NCBI RefSeq assembly: GCF_037094685.1
Contig: NZ_CP146614.1
Span: forward strand, 1,860,001-1,924,000
Direction: 5' to 3'
Length of the DNA stretch: 64,000 bases
Origin: Massilia sp. METH4
GTDB lineage: Bacteria; Pseudomonadota; Gammaproteobacteria; Burkholderiales; Burkholderiaceae_D
The notes beneath the pieces are model-generated. The model did not search any database. It saw only the letters and a program-made list of their open reading frames with translations, and was not told where the DNA came from. The position numbers were made by a program, and so were the translations under genes. This document shows, piece after piece, positions 42,824 to 53,431 of this stretch (its first letter is position 1; the number at the start of each line of letters is the position of its first letter).

Positions 42824-43882
42824 CTAATGCGGGAATGGCCATAAACGCAGTTTTTCCTTGCCGATCTGCCACAGGCGCGCCAGGCCATGCGGCTCCACGA
42901 TCAGGAAGAAGATGATGAGGGCGCCGAACACCATCAGTTCGAGGTTCGACGCCACGCTGGTGGGCAGCGCGAGGCCGTGCGCGACGATGTTCAGGAACAC
43001 CGGCAGCAGCACGATGAAGGCGGCGCCCAGGAAGGAGCCGAGGATCGAGCCCACGCCGCCGATGATGATCATGAACAGGATGCGAAACGACAGGTCGAGG
43101 TTGTAGGCTTCCGGCTCCACCGTGCCCAGGTAGGCGAATGCGTACAGTGCGCCAGCCACGCCGCAGTAGAACGAACTCACGGCAAAGGCCAGCAGCTTGG
43201 TGCGCAGCGGGCGGATGCCGACCACCTCGGCGGCCATGTCCATGTCGCGCACCGCCATCCAGGACCGCCCCACGTTCGAGCGCACCAGATTCTTCGCCAG
43301 CAGCGCGAGCAGCGCCACCACCAGCAGCACCAGCACGTACTTGCGCTGCGGCGTGTCGAAGGCATAGCCCATGATCTCGATCTGCTGCGCGGTGATCACG
43401 CCGGAGGGGCTGTAGTTGGTCAGCCACGAGATCTTCGTCAGGCACCAGATCACGAAGAATTGCGTGGCCAGCGTGGCGGCGGCCAGATAGAAGCCCCTGA
43501 TGCGCAGCGAGGGCAGGCCGAACGCGATGCCCACCAGGGCCGCGCACAGCCCGCCGAGCACGAAGGCCAGCAGCATGGGAATGCCGGGGATGCGCGCCAC
43601 GAAGTTCCACGAGGCGAAGGCGCCCACGGCCATGAACGCGGCCGTGCCCAGCGACAGCTGGCCGGCATAGCCGGTGAGGATGTTCAAGCCCAGCGCCGCC
43701 AGAGAAAAGATCAGGAAGGGGATGAGGATCGCCGACAGCAGGTAGGGCGAGGCGATGAAGGGCACCGCCAGCACGGCCACGGCCAGCGTGGCGAGCAGGA
43801 AGATGCGGTCTTGCCGGATCGGCAGGATCTGGCCGTCGGCCTCGTAGGTGGTGCGGAATTGCCCGGCTTCGCGGTAGAACAT
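42824..43882 (-). CDS. livM: Liv-type ABC transporter permease (LivM)
   Basis: A 352-residue permease with about nine hydrophobic helices and the LivM motif LNILTGYAGQLSLGTAAFMAVGAF. AAEVVGIRPLRTKLLAFAVSSFYCGVAGALY is the ATPase-coupling loop region. ATG 43882 lies one base after the livH stop. It forms the membrane channel with LivH. Confidence 0.9.
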   Translation of the reverse strand: MFYREAGQFRTTYEADGQILPIRQDRIFLLATLAVAVLAVPFIASPYLLSAILIPFLIFSLAALGLNILTGYAGQLSLGTAAFMAVGAFASWNFVARIPGIPMLLAFVLGGLCAALVGIAFGLPSLRIRGFYLAAATLATQFFVIWCLTKISWLTNYSPSGVITAQQIEIMGYAFDTPQRKYVLVLLVVALLALLAKNLVRSNVGRSWMAVRDMDMAAEVVGIRPLRTKLLAFAVSSFYCGVAGALYAFAYLGTVEPEAYNLDLSFRILFMIIIGGVGSILGSFLGAAFIVLLPVFLNIVAHGLALPTSVASNLELMVFGALIIFFLIVEPHGLARLWQIGKEKLRLWPFPH

Positions 43883-43883
43883 G

Positions 43884-44786
43884 TCAGATCCTCCGGATGA
43901 TCTTTTCGCCGAACAGCCCTTCCGGCCGCACCAGCAGGAACAGCAGCGCCAGCACGTAGGGGAACCAGCCCTCGATGCCGCCGCCGACGAGGGGGCCGAT
44001 ATACACCTCGGCCAGCTTCTCGGACGCACCGATGATCAGGCCGCCGACGATGGCGCCGGGCACCGACGTGAAGCCGCCGAGGATCAGCACCGGCAAGGCT
44101 TTCAGGGCAATGAAGGTGAGCGCGAACTGCACGCCATTGCGCGCGCCCCACAACAGGCCGGCCACCAGGGCCACCACGCCCGCCACGGCCCACAGGATGG
44201 CCCAGATGCGCTGGAGTGGAATGCCGACCGCCAGCGCGGCCTGGTGATCGTCCGCCACGGCGCGCAATGCACGCCCGACCTTCGTTTTCGCGAACAGCAG
44301 CGCCAGCACGGCGACGAGCACGCCGCAGATGGCGGCCGCCGTCACGTCGAACTGCGACACGACGATATTGAAACGGTCCAGCAGCGATTGCAGCGGCACG
44401 TCCTCGATCGGCAGCGGCAGCTGGCGCACCTGGGCGCCCCAGATCAGCTGCGCCAGCCCTTCCAGGAAGAAGGCCAGGCCGATGGTGGCCATGAACAGCG
44501 TGATCTCCGGCTGGTTCACCAGCGGGCGCAGCACCACGCGCTCGATGGCGATGCCGAGGATGATCATCGCGACGATGGTGGCCGGGATGGCCAGCCACAG
44601 CGACATGCCGAACTTGTCCATCAGGCCCACGCAGGTCAGCGCCGCGAAGAACACCATGGCGCCCTGGGCGAAATTGAACACTCCGGACGCCTTGTAGATC
44701 AGCACGAAGCCGATGGCCACCAGCGCATACATCACGCCGGAGAGGAGGCCTCCGATCAGCACTTCGAAGAAGAAGTTAATGTCCAT
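43884..44786 (-). CDS. livH: Liv-type ABC transporter permease (LivH)
   Basis: A 300-residue permease with about eight helices, beginning MDINFFFEVLIGGLLSGVMYALVAIGFVLIYKASGVFNFAQGAMVFFAA, a hallmark LivH start. RALRAVADDHQAALAVGI is the cytoplasmic coupling loop. The start overlaps the livG stop by 11 bp. Confidence 0.9.
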   Translation of the reverse strand: MDINFFFEVLIGGLLSGVMYALVAIGFVLIYKASGVFNFAQGAMVFFAALTCVGLMDKFGMSLWLAIPATIVAMIILGIAIERVVLRPLVNQPEITLFMATIGLAFFLEGLAQLIWGAQVRQLPLPIEDVPLQSLLDRFNIVVSQFDVTAAAICGVLVAVLALLFAKTKVGRALRAVADDHQAALAVGIPLQRIWAILWAVAGVVALVAGLLWGARNGVQFALTFIALKALPVLILGGFTSVPGAIVGGLIIGASEKLAEVYIGPLVGGGIEGWFPYVLALLFLLVRPEGLFGEKIIRRI

Positions 44787-45657
44787 GCCGGCCCTCCGCT
44801 AAAGCTCCGGGCGCTCGACCGGCGGAAGGCATGCCTTCCGAAACCCCGGCTCGCCCCAAGTAAGCCTTGATCACTTCCGGATTGTTGCGCACCTCGTCCG
44901 GCGTGCCGTCGCCGATCTTGCGCCCGTAGTCGAGCACCACCACCCGGTCCGAAATATCCATCACCACGCCCATGTCGTGCTCGATCAGCACGATCGTCGT
45001 GCCGAACTGGTCGTTCACGTCGAGGATGAAGCGGCACATGTCCTGCTTCTCTTCCACGTTCATGCCGGCCATCGGTTCGTCCAGCAGCAGGATTTCCGGC
45101 TCGGCGGCCAGGGCGCGCGCCAGCTCCACGCGTTTCTGCAGACCGTAGGGCAGGCGCCCGACGGGCGTCTTGCGGATGTGCTGGATTTCCAGGAAGTCGA
45201 TGATTTCCTCCACCTTGCGGCGGTGCGCGATTTCCTCGCGCCGGGCCGGCCCCCAGTACAGCGCCTGGAGCAGGAAATTCGATGTCATCTTGAGGTTGCG
45301 GCCGGTCATCACGTTGTCCAGCACCGTCATGCCCTTGAACAGGGCGATGTTCTGGAACGTGCGGGCAATGCCCGACTTCGCCGCCGCGTGGCAATCCATG
45401 CTGCGGCGGTGCCGGCCGCGGAACACGATCTCGCCCTGCTGCGGGCGGTACACGCCGTTGATCACATTGAGCATCGAACTCTTGCCGGCGCCGTTCGGGC
45501 CGATGATGGCGCGGATCTCGTGCTCGCGCACGTCGAAGGAAATGTCGGTGAGCGCCTTCACGCCGCCGAACGACAGCGAGATACGGCGCAGGTCGAGAAT
45601 GACGGGGCCAGTCTCGCGCCGTGCGTGGAACAGGGTATCGGGTTCGTTCATCAGCAT
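44776..45657 (-). CDS. livG: Liv-type ABC transporter ATPase (LivG)
   Basis: A 293-residue ABC ATPase. Walker A is GPNGAGKSS, the signature region is LPYGLQKRVELARALA, and Walker B is EILLLDEPMAGM. The C-terminal part contains the LivG-type EHDMGVVMDISDRVVVLDYG. The frame stays open upstream to ATGs at 45675 and 45672. I prefer the ATG at 45657 because GGGAG lies eight bases before it, whereas the earlier ATGs have no ribosome site. The long unbroken frame upstream is out of frame with the ligase gene and is not coding. Confidence 0.87.
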   Translation of the reverse strand: MLMNEPDTLFHARRETGPVILDLRRISLSFGGVKALTDISFDVREHEIRAIIGPNGAGKSSMLNVINGVYRPQQGEIVFRGRHRRSMDCHAAAKSGIARTFQNIALFKGMTVLDNVMTGRNLKMTSNFLLQALYWGPARREEIAHRRKVEEIIDFLEIQHIRKTPVGRLPYGLQKRVELARALAAEPEILLLDEPMAGMNVEEKQDMCRFILDVNDQFGTTIVLIEHDMGVVMDISDRVVVLDYGRKIGDGTPDEVRNNPEVIKAYLGRAGVSEGMPSAGRAPGALAEGRHGH

Positions 45658-45671
45658 CGCTGGTTCTCCCA

Positions 45672-47618
45672 TCATGCCGCGCGCCGCACGTCGGCGGGCA
45701 ATACGCGGCTGTCGGCAATGCGCAGGTCGGCCGCCACGATGCCGGTGCGGCCATCCTCGAATTTCACCTGCGTCTCGATGTACTGCGATTGCCGGCCCGC
45801 ATACAGCGCGTCGATCAGCACGCGGTATTTCTCGGCGATGAACTTGCGGCGCACCTTGCGGGTGCGCGTGAGCTCGTCGTCGTCCGGATCGAGTTCCTTG
45901 TGCAGCACGAGGAAGCGGTGGATCTGCGTGGCGCTCATCGCTGCGTCGGCGGCCAGGTCGGCGTTCACCTTTTCCACGCATTCCGTCATCAAAGCGTACA
46001 CCTGCGGGTGCGCGGCCAGGTCCGTGTAGCCCGAGTAGGCGATGCCGCGCCGTTCGGCCCAGTTGCCCACCGCGTCCATGTCGATGTTGAGAAACGCGCA
46101 CACCGTATCGCGGCCGTGGCCGAACGCCACCGCCTCCTTGATGAAGGGGAAGAACTTCAGCTTGTTCTCGATGTAGTTCGGCGCGAAGATGGCGCCGCCG
46201 TTCAGGCGCCCCACGTCCGCCGCGCGGTCGATGATTTTCAGGTGGCCGTCGGCATCGAAGATGCCCGCGTCCCCCGTATGGAACCAGCCTTGCGCATCGA
46301 TCGCCTCGCCCGTGGCGTCGGGCCGCTTGTAGTAGCAGCTCATCAGGGTGGGCGACTTCACGAGCACTTCGCCATTGTCGGCCAGCTTCACGTCCACGCC
46401 CGGCGCGGCCATGCCGACGCTGTCGAACTTGATCTGCCCATCCGGTTGCAGGCAGATGTAGGCGCAGGTTTCCGTGGACCCGTAGAACTGCTTCAGGTTG
46501 ATGCCGATCGAGCGGTAGAAGCGGAACAGGTCGGGGCCGATCGCGGCGCCGGCCGTGTAGGCTACCCGCACGCGCGACAGGCCGAGCACGTTCTTCAACG
46601 GACCATAGACCAGCAGGTTGCCGACGGCGTAGTGCAGCCGGTCGGCGAGCGGCACGGGGCGGCCGTCGAGGATGTCCGCGCCCACGCGCCGCGCTACGTC
46701 CATGAAGTGGTCGAACATGCGGCGCTTCAGTGCGCCGGCATCCTCCATGCGGATCATGACTTGCGTGAGCATGCCCTCGAAGATGCGCGGCGGTGCGAAG
46801 TAATACGTGGGTCCGATCTCGCGCAGGTCGATCGTCACGGTGTCCGGCGATTCCGGGCAGTTCACGGTAAATCCGGCCACGAGGGCCTGGGCGAACGAGA
46901 ACAGGCAATCGCCGACCCATGCCATGGGCAGGTACGAGAGCACGTTTTCCGCGTCGGTCAGGTGTTCGAAGCCCGTGCCGCCGGTACCGGCCGCGATCAG
47001 CGCGGCATGGGTCTGGCAGACGCCTTTCGGTTTGCCGGTGGTGCCCGAGGTATAAAGGATGATCGCATTGTCCGTGCCGCGGCCCGCTTGCAGCGCCGCG
47101 TCGAAGTAACCGGGATTGGCCGCGTCCCAGGCCCGACCCGCCTCCTGCAGGCGCCTGTACGAGATCAGCTCGCTCTGGCGGTAGTGGCGCATGCCACGCT
47201 CGTCGTCGTAGGCAATGTGCCGGATGCCGCCATGGTCGCCTTGCAGCTCGAGCAGCTTGTCGACCTGTTCCTGGTCTTCCACGACCGCGTAGGCGATCTC
47301 GGCGTTCTCCAGCACATAGGCCATGTCGGCCGCCGGCGCATCCTGGTACAGCGGCACGGGCACGCCGCCCAGGCACTGGGCCGCCAGCATGGCCCAGTAC
47401 AGGCGCGGCCGGTTGTCGCCGATGATGGCGAGATTCATGCCGCGCTGGAAGCCGAGTGCTGCGAGGCCGCAGGCCAGTGCGCGCACTTCGTCGTTCACCT
47501 GGGCCCAGGTCCATGTCTGCCAGATGCCCAGGTATTTTTCCCGGTACGCGCACTTGTGCGGCCGGACCCGGCCGTGCTCGCGAAGCAGGCGGGGGAAGGT
47601 CTCCGGTATTGCGTCCAT
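45672..47618 (-). CDS. Long-chain acyl-CoA synthetase-like AMP-binding ligase
   Basis: A 648-residue AMP-dependent ligase. The P-loop-like motif ILYTSGTTGKPKGV, QFYGSTETCAY and GWFHTGDAGIFDADGHLKIIDRAADV (hinge) are intact. The catalytic Lys usually found near the C-terminus may be at RKVRRKFIAEKY. Length and hinge resemble the fatty-acyl-CoA synthetase (FadD/long-chain) group often placed first in Liv-type operons. I prefer ATG 47618 because GGGAG lies five bases upstream; ATG 47630 has none. It would trap an imported acid as its CoA thioester. Confidence 0.87.
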   Translation of the reverse strand: MDAIPETFPRLLREHGRVRPHKCAYREKYLGIWQTWTWAQVNDEVRALACGLAALGFQRGMNLAIIGDNRPRLYWAMLAAQCLGGVPVPLYQDAPAADMAYVLENAEIAYAVVEDQEQVDKLLELQGDHGGIRHIAYDDERGMRHYRQSELISYRRLQEAGRAWDAANPGYFDAALQAGRGTDNAIILYTSGTTGKPKGVCQTHAALIAAGTGGTGFEHLTDAENVLSYLPMAWVGDCLFSFAQALVAGFTVNCPESPDTVTIDLREIGPTYYFAPPRIFEGMLTQVMIRMEDAGALKRRMFDHFMDVARRVGADILDGRPVPLADRLHYAVGNLLVYGPLKNVLGLSRVRVAYTAGAAIGPDLFRFYRSIGINLKQFYGSTETCAYICLQPDGQIKFDSVGMAAPGVDVKLADNGEVLVKSPTLMSCYYKRPDATGEAIDAQGWFHTGDAGIFDADGHLKIIDRAADVGRLNGGAIFAPNYIENKLKFFPFIKEAVAFGHGRDTVCAFLNIDMDAVGNWAERRGIAYSGYTDLAAHPQVYALMTECVEKVNADLAADAAMSATQIHRFLVLHKELDPDDDELTRTRKVRRKFIAEKYRVLIDALYAGRQSQYIETQVKFEDGRTGIVAADLRIADSRVLPADVRRAA

Positions 47619-47737
47619 CTTGTCTCCCATGGTGAAGGGGTGGGGCGCGCTTTTTATGCAATGATATTAACTGCGCTTCTCCGCGTCGGTTGTCGTTTCG
47701 AAGACAATCGCTCCCACTTTCGATGGTGCGATGCAAA

Positions 47738-48436
47738 ATGGATGACAAGGTTCCCAGCCTGAAAGAGGCGTTGCGCGGCGCCCTCTGGGCACAGGCCCTC
47801 ACGCCCGAGCAGATGGCGCGCGTGGAAGCGACCACGTACGAAGTCTTCGTGCCGAAGGGCGGCTATGTGTGCCGCAAGGGCGAAGTCGTCGACAACTGGG
47901 TGGGCATCATCGCCGGCATGGTCAAGATGAACAATTTCTCGCCGTCCGGGAAGAGCGTGACGTTCACGGGCGTGCCGCCCGGCGGCTGGTTCGGCGAAGG
48001 CTCGCTGCTCAAGGACGAGTGCCGCAAGTACGACGCGATGGCCCTGCGCGACAGCCGCATCGCCCGCATGCCCGCCGAAACCTTCCACTGGCTGCTGGAA
48101 GGCAGCCTGCCGTTCACCCGCTTCCTGCTGATGCAGTTGAACGAGCGGCTGGGCCAGTTCATCGGCATGGTCGAGCACGAACGGCTGCTCGATCCCGATA
48201 CCCGCGTGGCGCGCTGCCTCGCCTCCCTGTTCAACACCCATCTGTATCCGGGCAGCGAGCGGCTCGTGCAGATCTCGCAGGAAGAGATCGGCTTGCTGTC
48301 GGGCGCTTCGCGGCAGCGGGCCAACCAGGCATTGCAGGTGCTGGAGCGGGAAGGCTTGTTGCGCGTGGATTATGGCGGCATCCGCATTCTCGATCTCGAC
48401 GGGCTGCGCAAGTTCGAGGCGCAGCCAGCAATCTGA
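47738..48436 (+). CDS. Crp/Fnr-family regulator of the acyl-CoA/Liv operon
   Basis: A 232-residue regulator. A cyclic-nucleotide-binding-like beta roll (about 35-140, with GGWFGEGSLL) is followed by a helix and a winged HTH (about 165-225, with EEIGLLSGASRQRANQALQVLEREGLL). No N-terminal Cys cluster for Fe-S is present, so it is not an oxygen-sensing FNR. It is divergent from the ligase gene across about 120 bp and is the likely regulator of that operon. Confidence 0.83.
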   Translation: MDDKVPSLKEALRGALWAQALTPEQMARVEATTYEVFVPKGGYVCRKGEVVDNWVGIIAGMVKMNNFSPSGKSVTFTGVPPGGWFGEGSLLKDECRKYDAMALRDSRIARMPAETFHWLLEGSLPFTRFLLMQLNERLGQFIGMVEHERLLDPDTRVARCLASLFNTHLYPGSERLVQISQEEIGLLSGASRQRANQALQVLEREGLLRVDYGGIRILDLDGLRKFEAQPAI

Positions 48437-48468
48437 AACAGTGCATTGAGAAATGTTTCGCTTCGTCA

Positions 48469-48495
48469 AGCTTTGAATTGATTGAGCTCAAAGCT
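48469..48495. terminator. Hairpin after the Crp-type gene
   Basis: AGCTTTGA (48469-48476) and TCAAAGCT (48488-48495) form a perfect 8-bp stem with an 11-nt loop, about 35 bp after the stop. The stem is AT-rich and lacks a T-tract. Confidence 0.35.
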
Positions 48496-48591
48496 CAGTG
48501 AATGTTCAGCAGCTTCCATCGTGGCAGGCGCATCATCCCGACTTGGCCCTGCCGGCGCGCAGGTGAACTGCAACACCCACGGGAGCAAGGG

Positions 48592-48936
48592 ATGGGGACG
48601 CGTTACAGCCGCCGTTCGGCGAGCGGAAGCTACGAATATCACGACAGCAAGGAGTCCGTGCGGGCGGCACAGCAGGAGGAAGACAGCGCCAGTCGATCGT
48701 TCTTCTTCGGGTTTATCGGATTGATCGCTGGCGGCGTATCGAGCTATGTCTTGATTCAACAGTTTGGCGGTGCGGAGTTGCCGAAAGCGCTGCGTTTCGC
48801 CATCGTCATCGCCGGAGGCGCTGGCACGGCATGGCTGCTGGCGCGGCTTGCAGACCTCATCTGGTTCACGATCATGTCCGTCCTCGCATTGGCCGTGCTG
48901 TGGCTCATTGGGTCAGCGATATGGGAAGTAGTGTGA
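48592..48936 (+). CDS. Small membrane protein, unrecognised
   Basis: A 114-residue protein. A basic, Ser/Tyr-rich N-terminal part (about 1-40) precedes three hydrophobic segments (about 42-62, 70-90 and 93-112, ending AIWEVV). Topology suggests an inner-membrane protein with a cytoplasmic start. GGGAG lies six bases before ATG 48592; a longer start at 48502 lacks a ribosome site. The surroundings look lower in GC than the operon to the left. I recognise no family. Confidence 0.6.
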   Translation: MGTRYSRRSASGSYEYHDSKESVRAAQQEEDSASRSFFFGFIGLIAGGVSSYVLIQQFGGAELPKALRFAIVIAGGAGTAWLLARLADLIWFTIMSVLALAVLWLIGSAIWEVV

Positions 48937-49064
48937 GTCGGCATGAAAGCCGGCCGCTCGCCGACAGGCGGTCACGGCTTCACTGCGTATGTTAGTGCCT
49001 TAACAAATTGCAGCTCCCTCCTGCTTTAGCCTGTCGTGGACACGGTTGAATTCGGGAGTTTTAC

Positions 49065-50069
49065 ATGTTACGGCTGAGCAGAAAACAAACGGCATGGGCG
49101 GCCGCGGGAGCGGGAGCGCTTGCCGCCGCCTTCATGGTGGTAAGGACCAAGACCAAACGGGCCGAGGCGGAAAATCCGCCCACCGGCGAATTCGTGACGG
49201 TCGATGGCGTGAAACTGCATTACTTGCGGCGCGGTGCCGGCCCTGTCGTCGTGCTCCTGCACGGCAACGGCGCCACGTCATTGGACTTCGAGCTGTCGGG
49301 CCTGATCGACATGCTGGCGCGCGAGCACACGGTGATCGCTTTCGACCGGCCCGGCTTCGGCTACAGCGACCGCCCGCGCAGCACGGTGTGGACGCCCGCC
49401 GAGCAGGCTGCCCTGCTGGGCAAGGCGCTGAAGGAGTTGCATGTGGAGCAGGCGGTCGTGGCTGGCCATTCCTGGGGCACGCTGGTTGCGCTGGCGATGG
49501 CGATGGACCATCCCGGTCTCGTGCGCGGGCTCGTGCTGATGGCCGGCTATTACTACCCCAGCCCGCGCGCCGATGCGGTGTTGCTGTCCGGCCCGGCGAT
49601 CCCCGTGCTGGGCGACGTGATGCGCTTCACCGTATCGCCGTTGCTCGGCCGGCTGCTGTGGCCCGCCTTCGTCAAGCGCGCGTTCAGCCCGCGCGGCGAG
49701 GCACCGGCCTTCGCGCGCTGGCCCAAGTGGCTGTCGCTGCGGCCTTCGCAACTGCGCGCGGCCAGCGCCGAATCGGTGCTGATGATTCCGGCTGCCGCGC
49801 AACTGCGGCGGCGCTATGCCGAGGTCACGCTGCCGGTCACGATTTTCTCCGGCGCTGGCGACAAGCTTGTAATGCACGAGCACAATGCCGAGCGGCTGCA
49901 CCGCGAACTGCTGCAAAGCCAGCTGCACACCGTGCAGGATGCGGGGCACATGCTGCATTACGTGGCGCAGGACCAGATCGTCCGCGCCGTGCATGACATC
50001 GTGCAAGGCAAGCCGCGCATGGATTTCGAGCAGACGACGAGTTACGTGGAACCGCGAGTGCTGCACTAG
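49065..50069 (+). CDS. Membrane-anchored alpha/beta hydrolase
   Basis: A 334-residue hydrolase. An N-terminal signal-anchor region (about 10-27, WAAAGAGALAAAFMVV) is followed by an alpha/beta domain: VVVLLHGNGATSLDFE (oxyanion hole), AGHSWGTLVALAMA (nucleophile elbow), FSGAGDKLV (Asp) and DAGHMLHY (His). The substrate is unknown. The stop codon TAG abuts the left inverted repeat of the mobile segment starting at 50070, so the insertion lies exactly at its end. Confidence 0.8.
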   Translation: MLRLSRKQTAWAAAGAGALAAAFMVVRTKTKRAEAENPPTGEFVTVDGVKLHYLRRGAGPVVVLLHGNGATSLDFELSGLIDMLAREHTVIAFDRPGFGYSDRPRSTVWTPAEQAALLGKALKELHVEQAVVAGHSWGTLVALAMAMDHPGLVRGLVLMAGYYYPSPRADAVLLSGPAIPVLGDVMRFTVSPLLGRLLWPAFVKRAFSPRGEAPAFARWPKWLSLRPSQLRAASAESVLMIPAAAQLRRRYAEVTLPVTIFSGAGDKLVMHEHNAERLHRELLQSQLHTVQDAGHMLHYVAQDQIVRAVHDIVQGKPRMDFEQTTSYVEPRVLH

Positions 50070-50086
50070 GAGCGCCTAACAAAACC
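50070..50086 (+). repeat. Left terminal inverted repeat
   Basis: Identical over 18 bp (50070-50087) to the left end of the 101-bp MITE at 8471. It is followed by sequence unlike the MITE interior. Confidence 0.85.
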
Positions 50087-50131
50087 CTCTGGTTGCTCAG
50101 CAGGCAACAGCCGAGTACACTGAGCCGTTCC

Positions 50132-50160
50132 GACCGTCCGCTATCGGCCAGAAGCCGACG
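50132..50160. repeat. Degenerate hairpin repeat GACCGTCCGCTAT, left copy
   Basis: It resembles 54402-54430 over about 36 bases in the same orientation. The right copy forms a clean stem (GTCCGCTAT/ATAGCGGAC), while this copy is degenerate. The two copies flank the cargo genes within the IS-bounded segment. Confidence 0.45.
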
Positions 50161-50220
50161 TGCGAAGGTCATCAGTATGCGTCGAGCTGCACCGAAATTC
50201 TCGGTAGCGACGGATGAAGT

Positions 50221-51108
50221 TTAGGCAACTCGATTAACCATTGCGTAAGGTGCACTGCAGAGCTCCGATCGGCACAATCCTACCGACGAAGAAAGATCAA
50301 GGTGCGCGCTGGCTTGACTGAGCAAGACATTGGCCTTCGTTTTAAAAGCCTGCACAGCATCGGCGCCTGCAGCGAAGCGTGCAGGGGGCTCTGCGAGTTC
50401 GGCAAGCTGCACAAGTGCGGCGGCGAGCTTGGCAGGATCTCCGCTCTGCTTGCCATTCATGTCGGTCCACGCGGCGACGGTTTCCTTCGTGCGCTCAGCA
50501 TAGTCGTCGATAGAGAGCGCTGCATACGTGGTGGAATCGGTATTAAGCAAATCCGTGCGGAAGAAGCCAGGCTCGACCAACATGGTACGGATCCCGAATG
50601 GCGCAAACTCGGGGGTGATCGACTTCATCCAGCCTTCGATTCCAAATTTGGCAGCAGCGTATGCTGAACAGAACATGCCGCCCGAGATGCCGGCTGTTGA
50701 TGAGATAGTCAACAACAAACCTGAGCGCTGTTTACGCATCAGCGGCAACACGGCACGGGTCACGTTCATCGGGCCGAACAGCAGCGTATCGATCTGCTGA
50801 CGGACCTGTTCCGTGGTGAGCTCTTCAAAGAAATCGGCAAAGAAATTGCCCGCGTTGTTGACCAGGACGTCGATCCGGCCGAACTTCGCAATTGCGGCCT
50901 CCACCGCAATTTGTGCGTCGTCGGGCTGCGTGACGTCAAGCCTCACGGTTAATAGAGCGTCGTGGGCACCGACTGCCGCGACAACCTTGGCTGGATCCCG
51001 TCCGGTGGCCACGACTGCATGACCCGCAGCCAAGGCGGACTTTGCGATATCAAGCCCCAAGCCGCGGCCTGCGCCAGTAATGAACCAAACCTTCTTGTTG
51101 GTCATCAT
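50221..51108 (-). CDS. Short-chain dehydrogenase/reductase, cargo gene
   Basis: A 295-residue SDR. The cofactor motif is TGAGRGLG (residues about 11-18), NNAG is present, and the active site is Ser-x12-Tyr-x3-Lys (YAAAKFG). Its C-terminal 20 or so residues (SSSVGLCRSELCSAPYAMVNRVA) do not look like a normal SDR end; the reading frame may run into unrelated sequence next to the mobile-element end. GGAG before the start pair ATGATG favours 51105 or 51108. Product and substrate are unknown; a small carbonyl compound is likely. Confidence 0.78.
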   Translation of the reverse strand: MMTNKKVWFITGAGRGLGLDIAKSALAAGHAVVATGRDPAKVVAAVGAHDALLTVRLDVTQPDDAQIAVEAAIAKFGRIDVLVNNAGNFFADFFEELTTEQVRQQIDTLLFGPMNVTRAVLPLMRKQRSGLLLTISSTAGISGGMFCSAYAAAKFGIEGWMKSITPEFAPFGIRTMLVEPGFFRTDLLNTDSTTYAALSIDDYAERTKETVAAWTDMNGKQSGDPAKLAAALVQLAELAEPPARFAAGADAVQAFKTKANVLLSQASAHLDLSSSVGLCRSELCSAPYAMVNRVA

Positions 51109-51181
51109 GTTCTCCAGATTTAGATTGACTTTGTGTCGGTGGTGCCAAGATCAAGAGATCATCGGCTTAAAGCAAAAACGA

Positions 51182-51952
51182 TTACGTTTTCTGAGCCTGC
51201 TTGGTCGGCATGATCCACAACTCTCCAATGGCGGCATGACGCGGGCGCGTGACCATGTATGTGACTCCATCGGCAATATCTGCGGCATCGAGCGCCTCTA
51301 TGCTTGCGAAGAACGAATCGATCTCGGCACGCATGGCGCCCTGATGATTGTCGTTGAGCTCGGTGTGGACTGCGCCCGGCTCCAGCACCCCGACGCGGAC
51401 ATGGCTGCCGCCCAGTTCCTGACGCAACGCTTCCGTAAAGCCGTTCACGCCGAACTTCGTCATGTTGTAGACAGCGAAGTTGGGTGAAGCAACACGACCG
51501 GCATACGAGGAAATGTTCACGATGTCGGCGACGCCACGCGTCTCCTTCTTCGCTGCAGCCTGCAGATGGGGCAATGCAGCTTTGGTCATGTAGAGCAGCG
51601 CACGCTGGTTCAGGTCAATCATCTGTTCCCAGCCCTCGATCCCGTTGTCAACAACCGGGCCGATGATCATCACACCCGCGTTGTTGATGAGGATATCTAG
51701 GCGACCGAACTGAGCGATAGTCTGTTCAACGGCGGCTTCTGCGTTTGCCCGATCCATGATGTCGAGCGCGATTGCGAAAGCTTTGCCTCCTGCGCGCTCG
51801 ATTTCACCAACGAGGGCGTCGAGACGGTCCTTACGGCGAGCGACGAGGACGACGACAGCACCCAGCTGAGTCAGCGCTCTTGCAGTGGCATGGCCGATGC
51901 CACTGCTGGCACCAGTAACGAGAGCAACGGTGCCCTTGAGTTTTAAAGTCAT
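51182..51952 (-). CDS. Short-chain dehydrogenase/reductase, second cargo gene
   Basis: A 256-residue SDR with TGASSGIGHATA (nucleotide loop), NNAGV, IVNISSYAGRVASPNFAVYNMTKFG (active-site Ser, Tyr, Lys) and LEPGAVHTEL. The length and spacing are those of classical SDRs, related to the YdfG/serine-dehydrogenase-like group. It lies 73 bp from the first SDR and 38 bp from the aldo/keto reductase on the same strand, so the three probably form one transcript. Confidence 0.85.
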   Translation of the reverse strand: MTLKLKGTVALVTGASSGIGHATARALTQLGAVVVLVARRKDRLDALVGEIERAGGKAFAIALDIMDRANAEAAVEQTIAQFGRLDILINNAGVMIIGPVVDNGIEGWEQMIDLNQRALLYMTKAALPHLQAAAKKETRGVADIVNISSYAGRVASPNFAVYNMTKFGVNGFTEALRQELGGSHVRVGVLEPGAVHTELNDNHQGAMRAEIDSFFASIEALDAADIADGVTYMVTRPRHAAIGELWIMPTKQAQKT

Positions 51953-51990
51953 ACTGCATCCTTTCCAATATGCATGAAGTTGGGGGCTCG

Positions 51991-53235
<1,245 letters not shown>

Positions 53236-53431
53236 TCAGCAGTTCCATCCACAATTTGGACTGTGCGGATACTGAGTGCTAGGACGAGCGGTTGATTGAG
53301 TGCTGCCTCGGCCTTGTTTCCTTACCAACGGTGGCACACGCGAGTCTTGCAACAGCTCGAGTATGTTAGCCCTGGCCATTCTCAGTGATAAGATGCCTAG
53401 ATCTTCAAGAGCCTATAAGCGGGACTACTAA

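Noticed and set aside
44776..47835. A single minus-strand frame of 1019 codons suggesting a ligase-LivG fusion.
   Set aside because: Only its last 290 or so codons (LivG) show family motifs. The upstream part is out of frame with the real ligase gene at 45672-47618 and has no domain.
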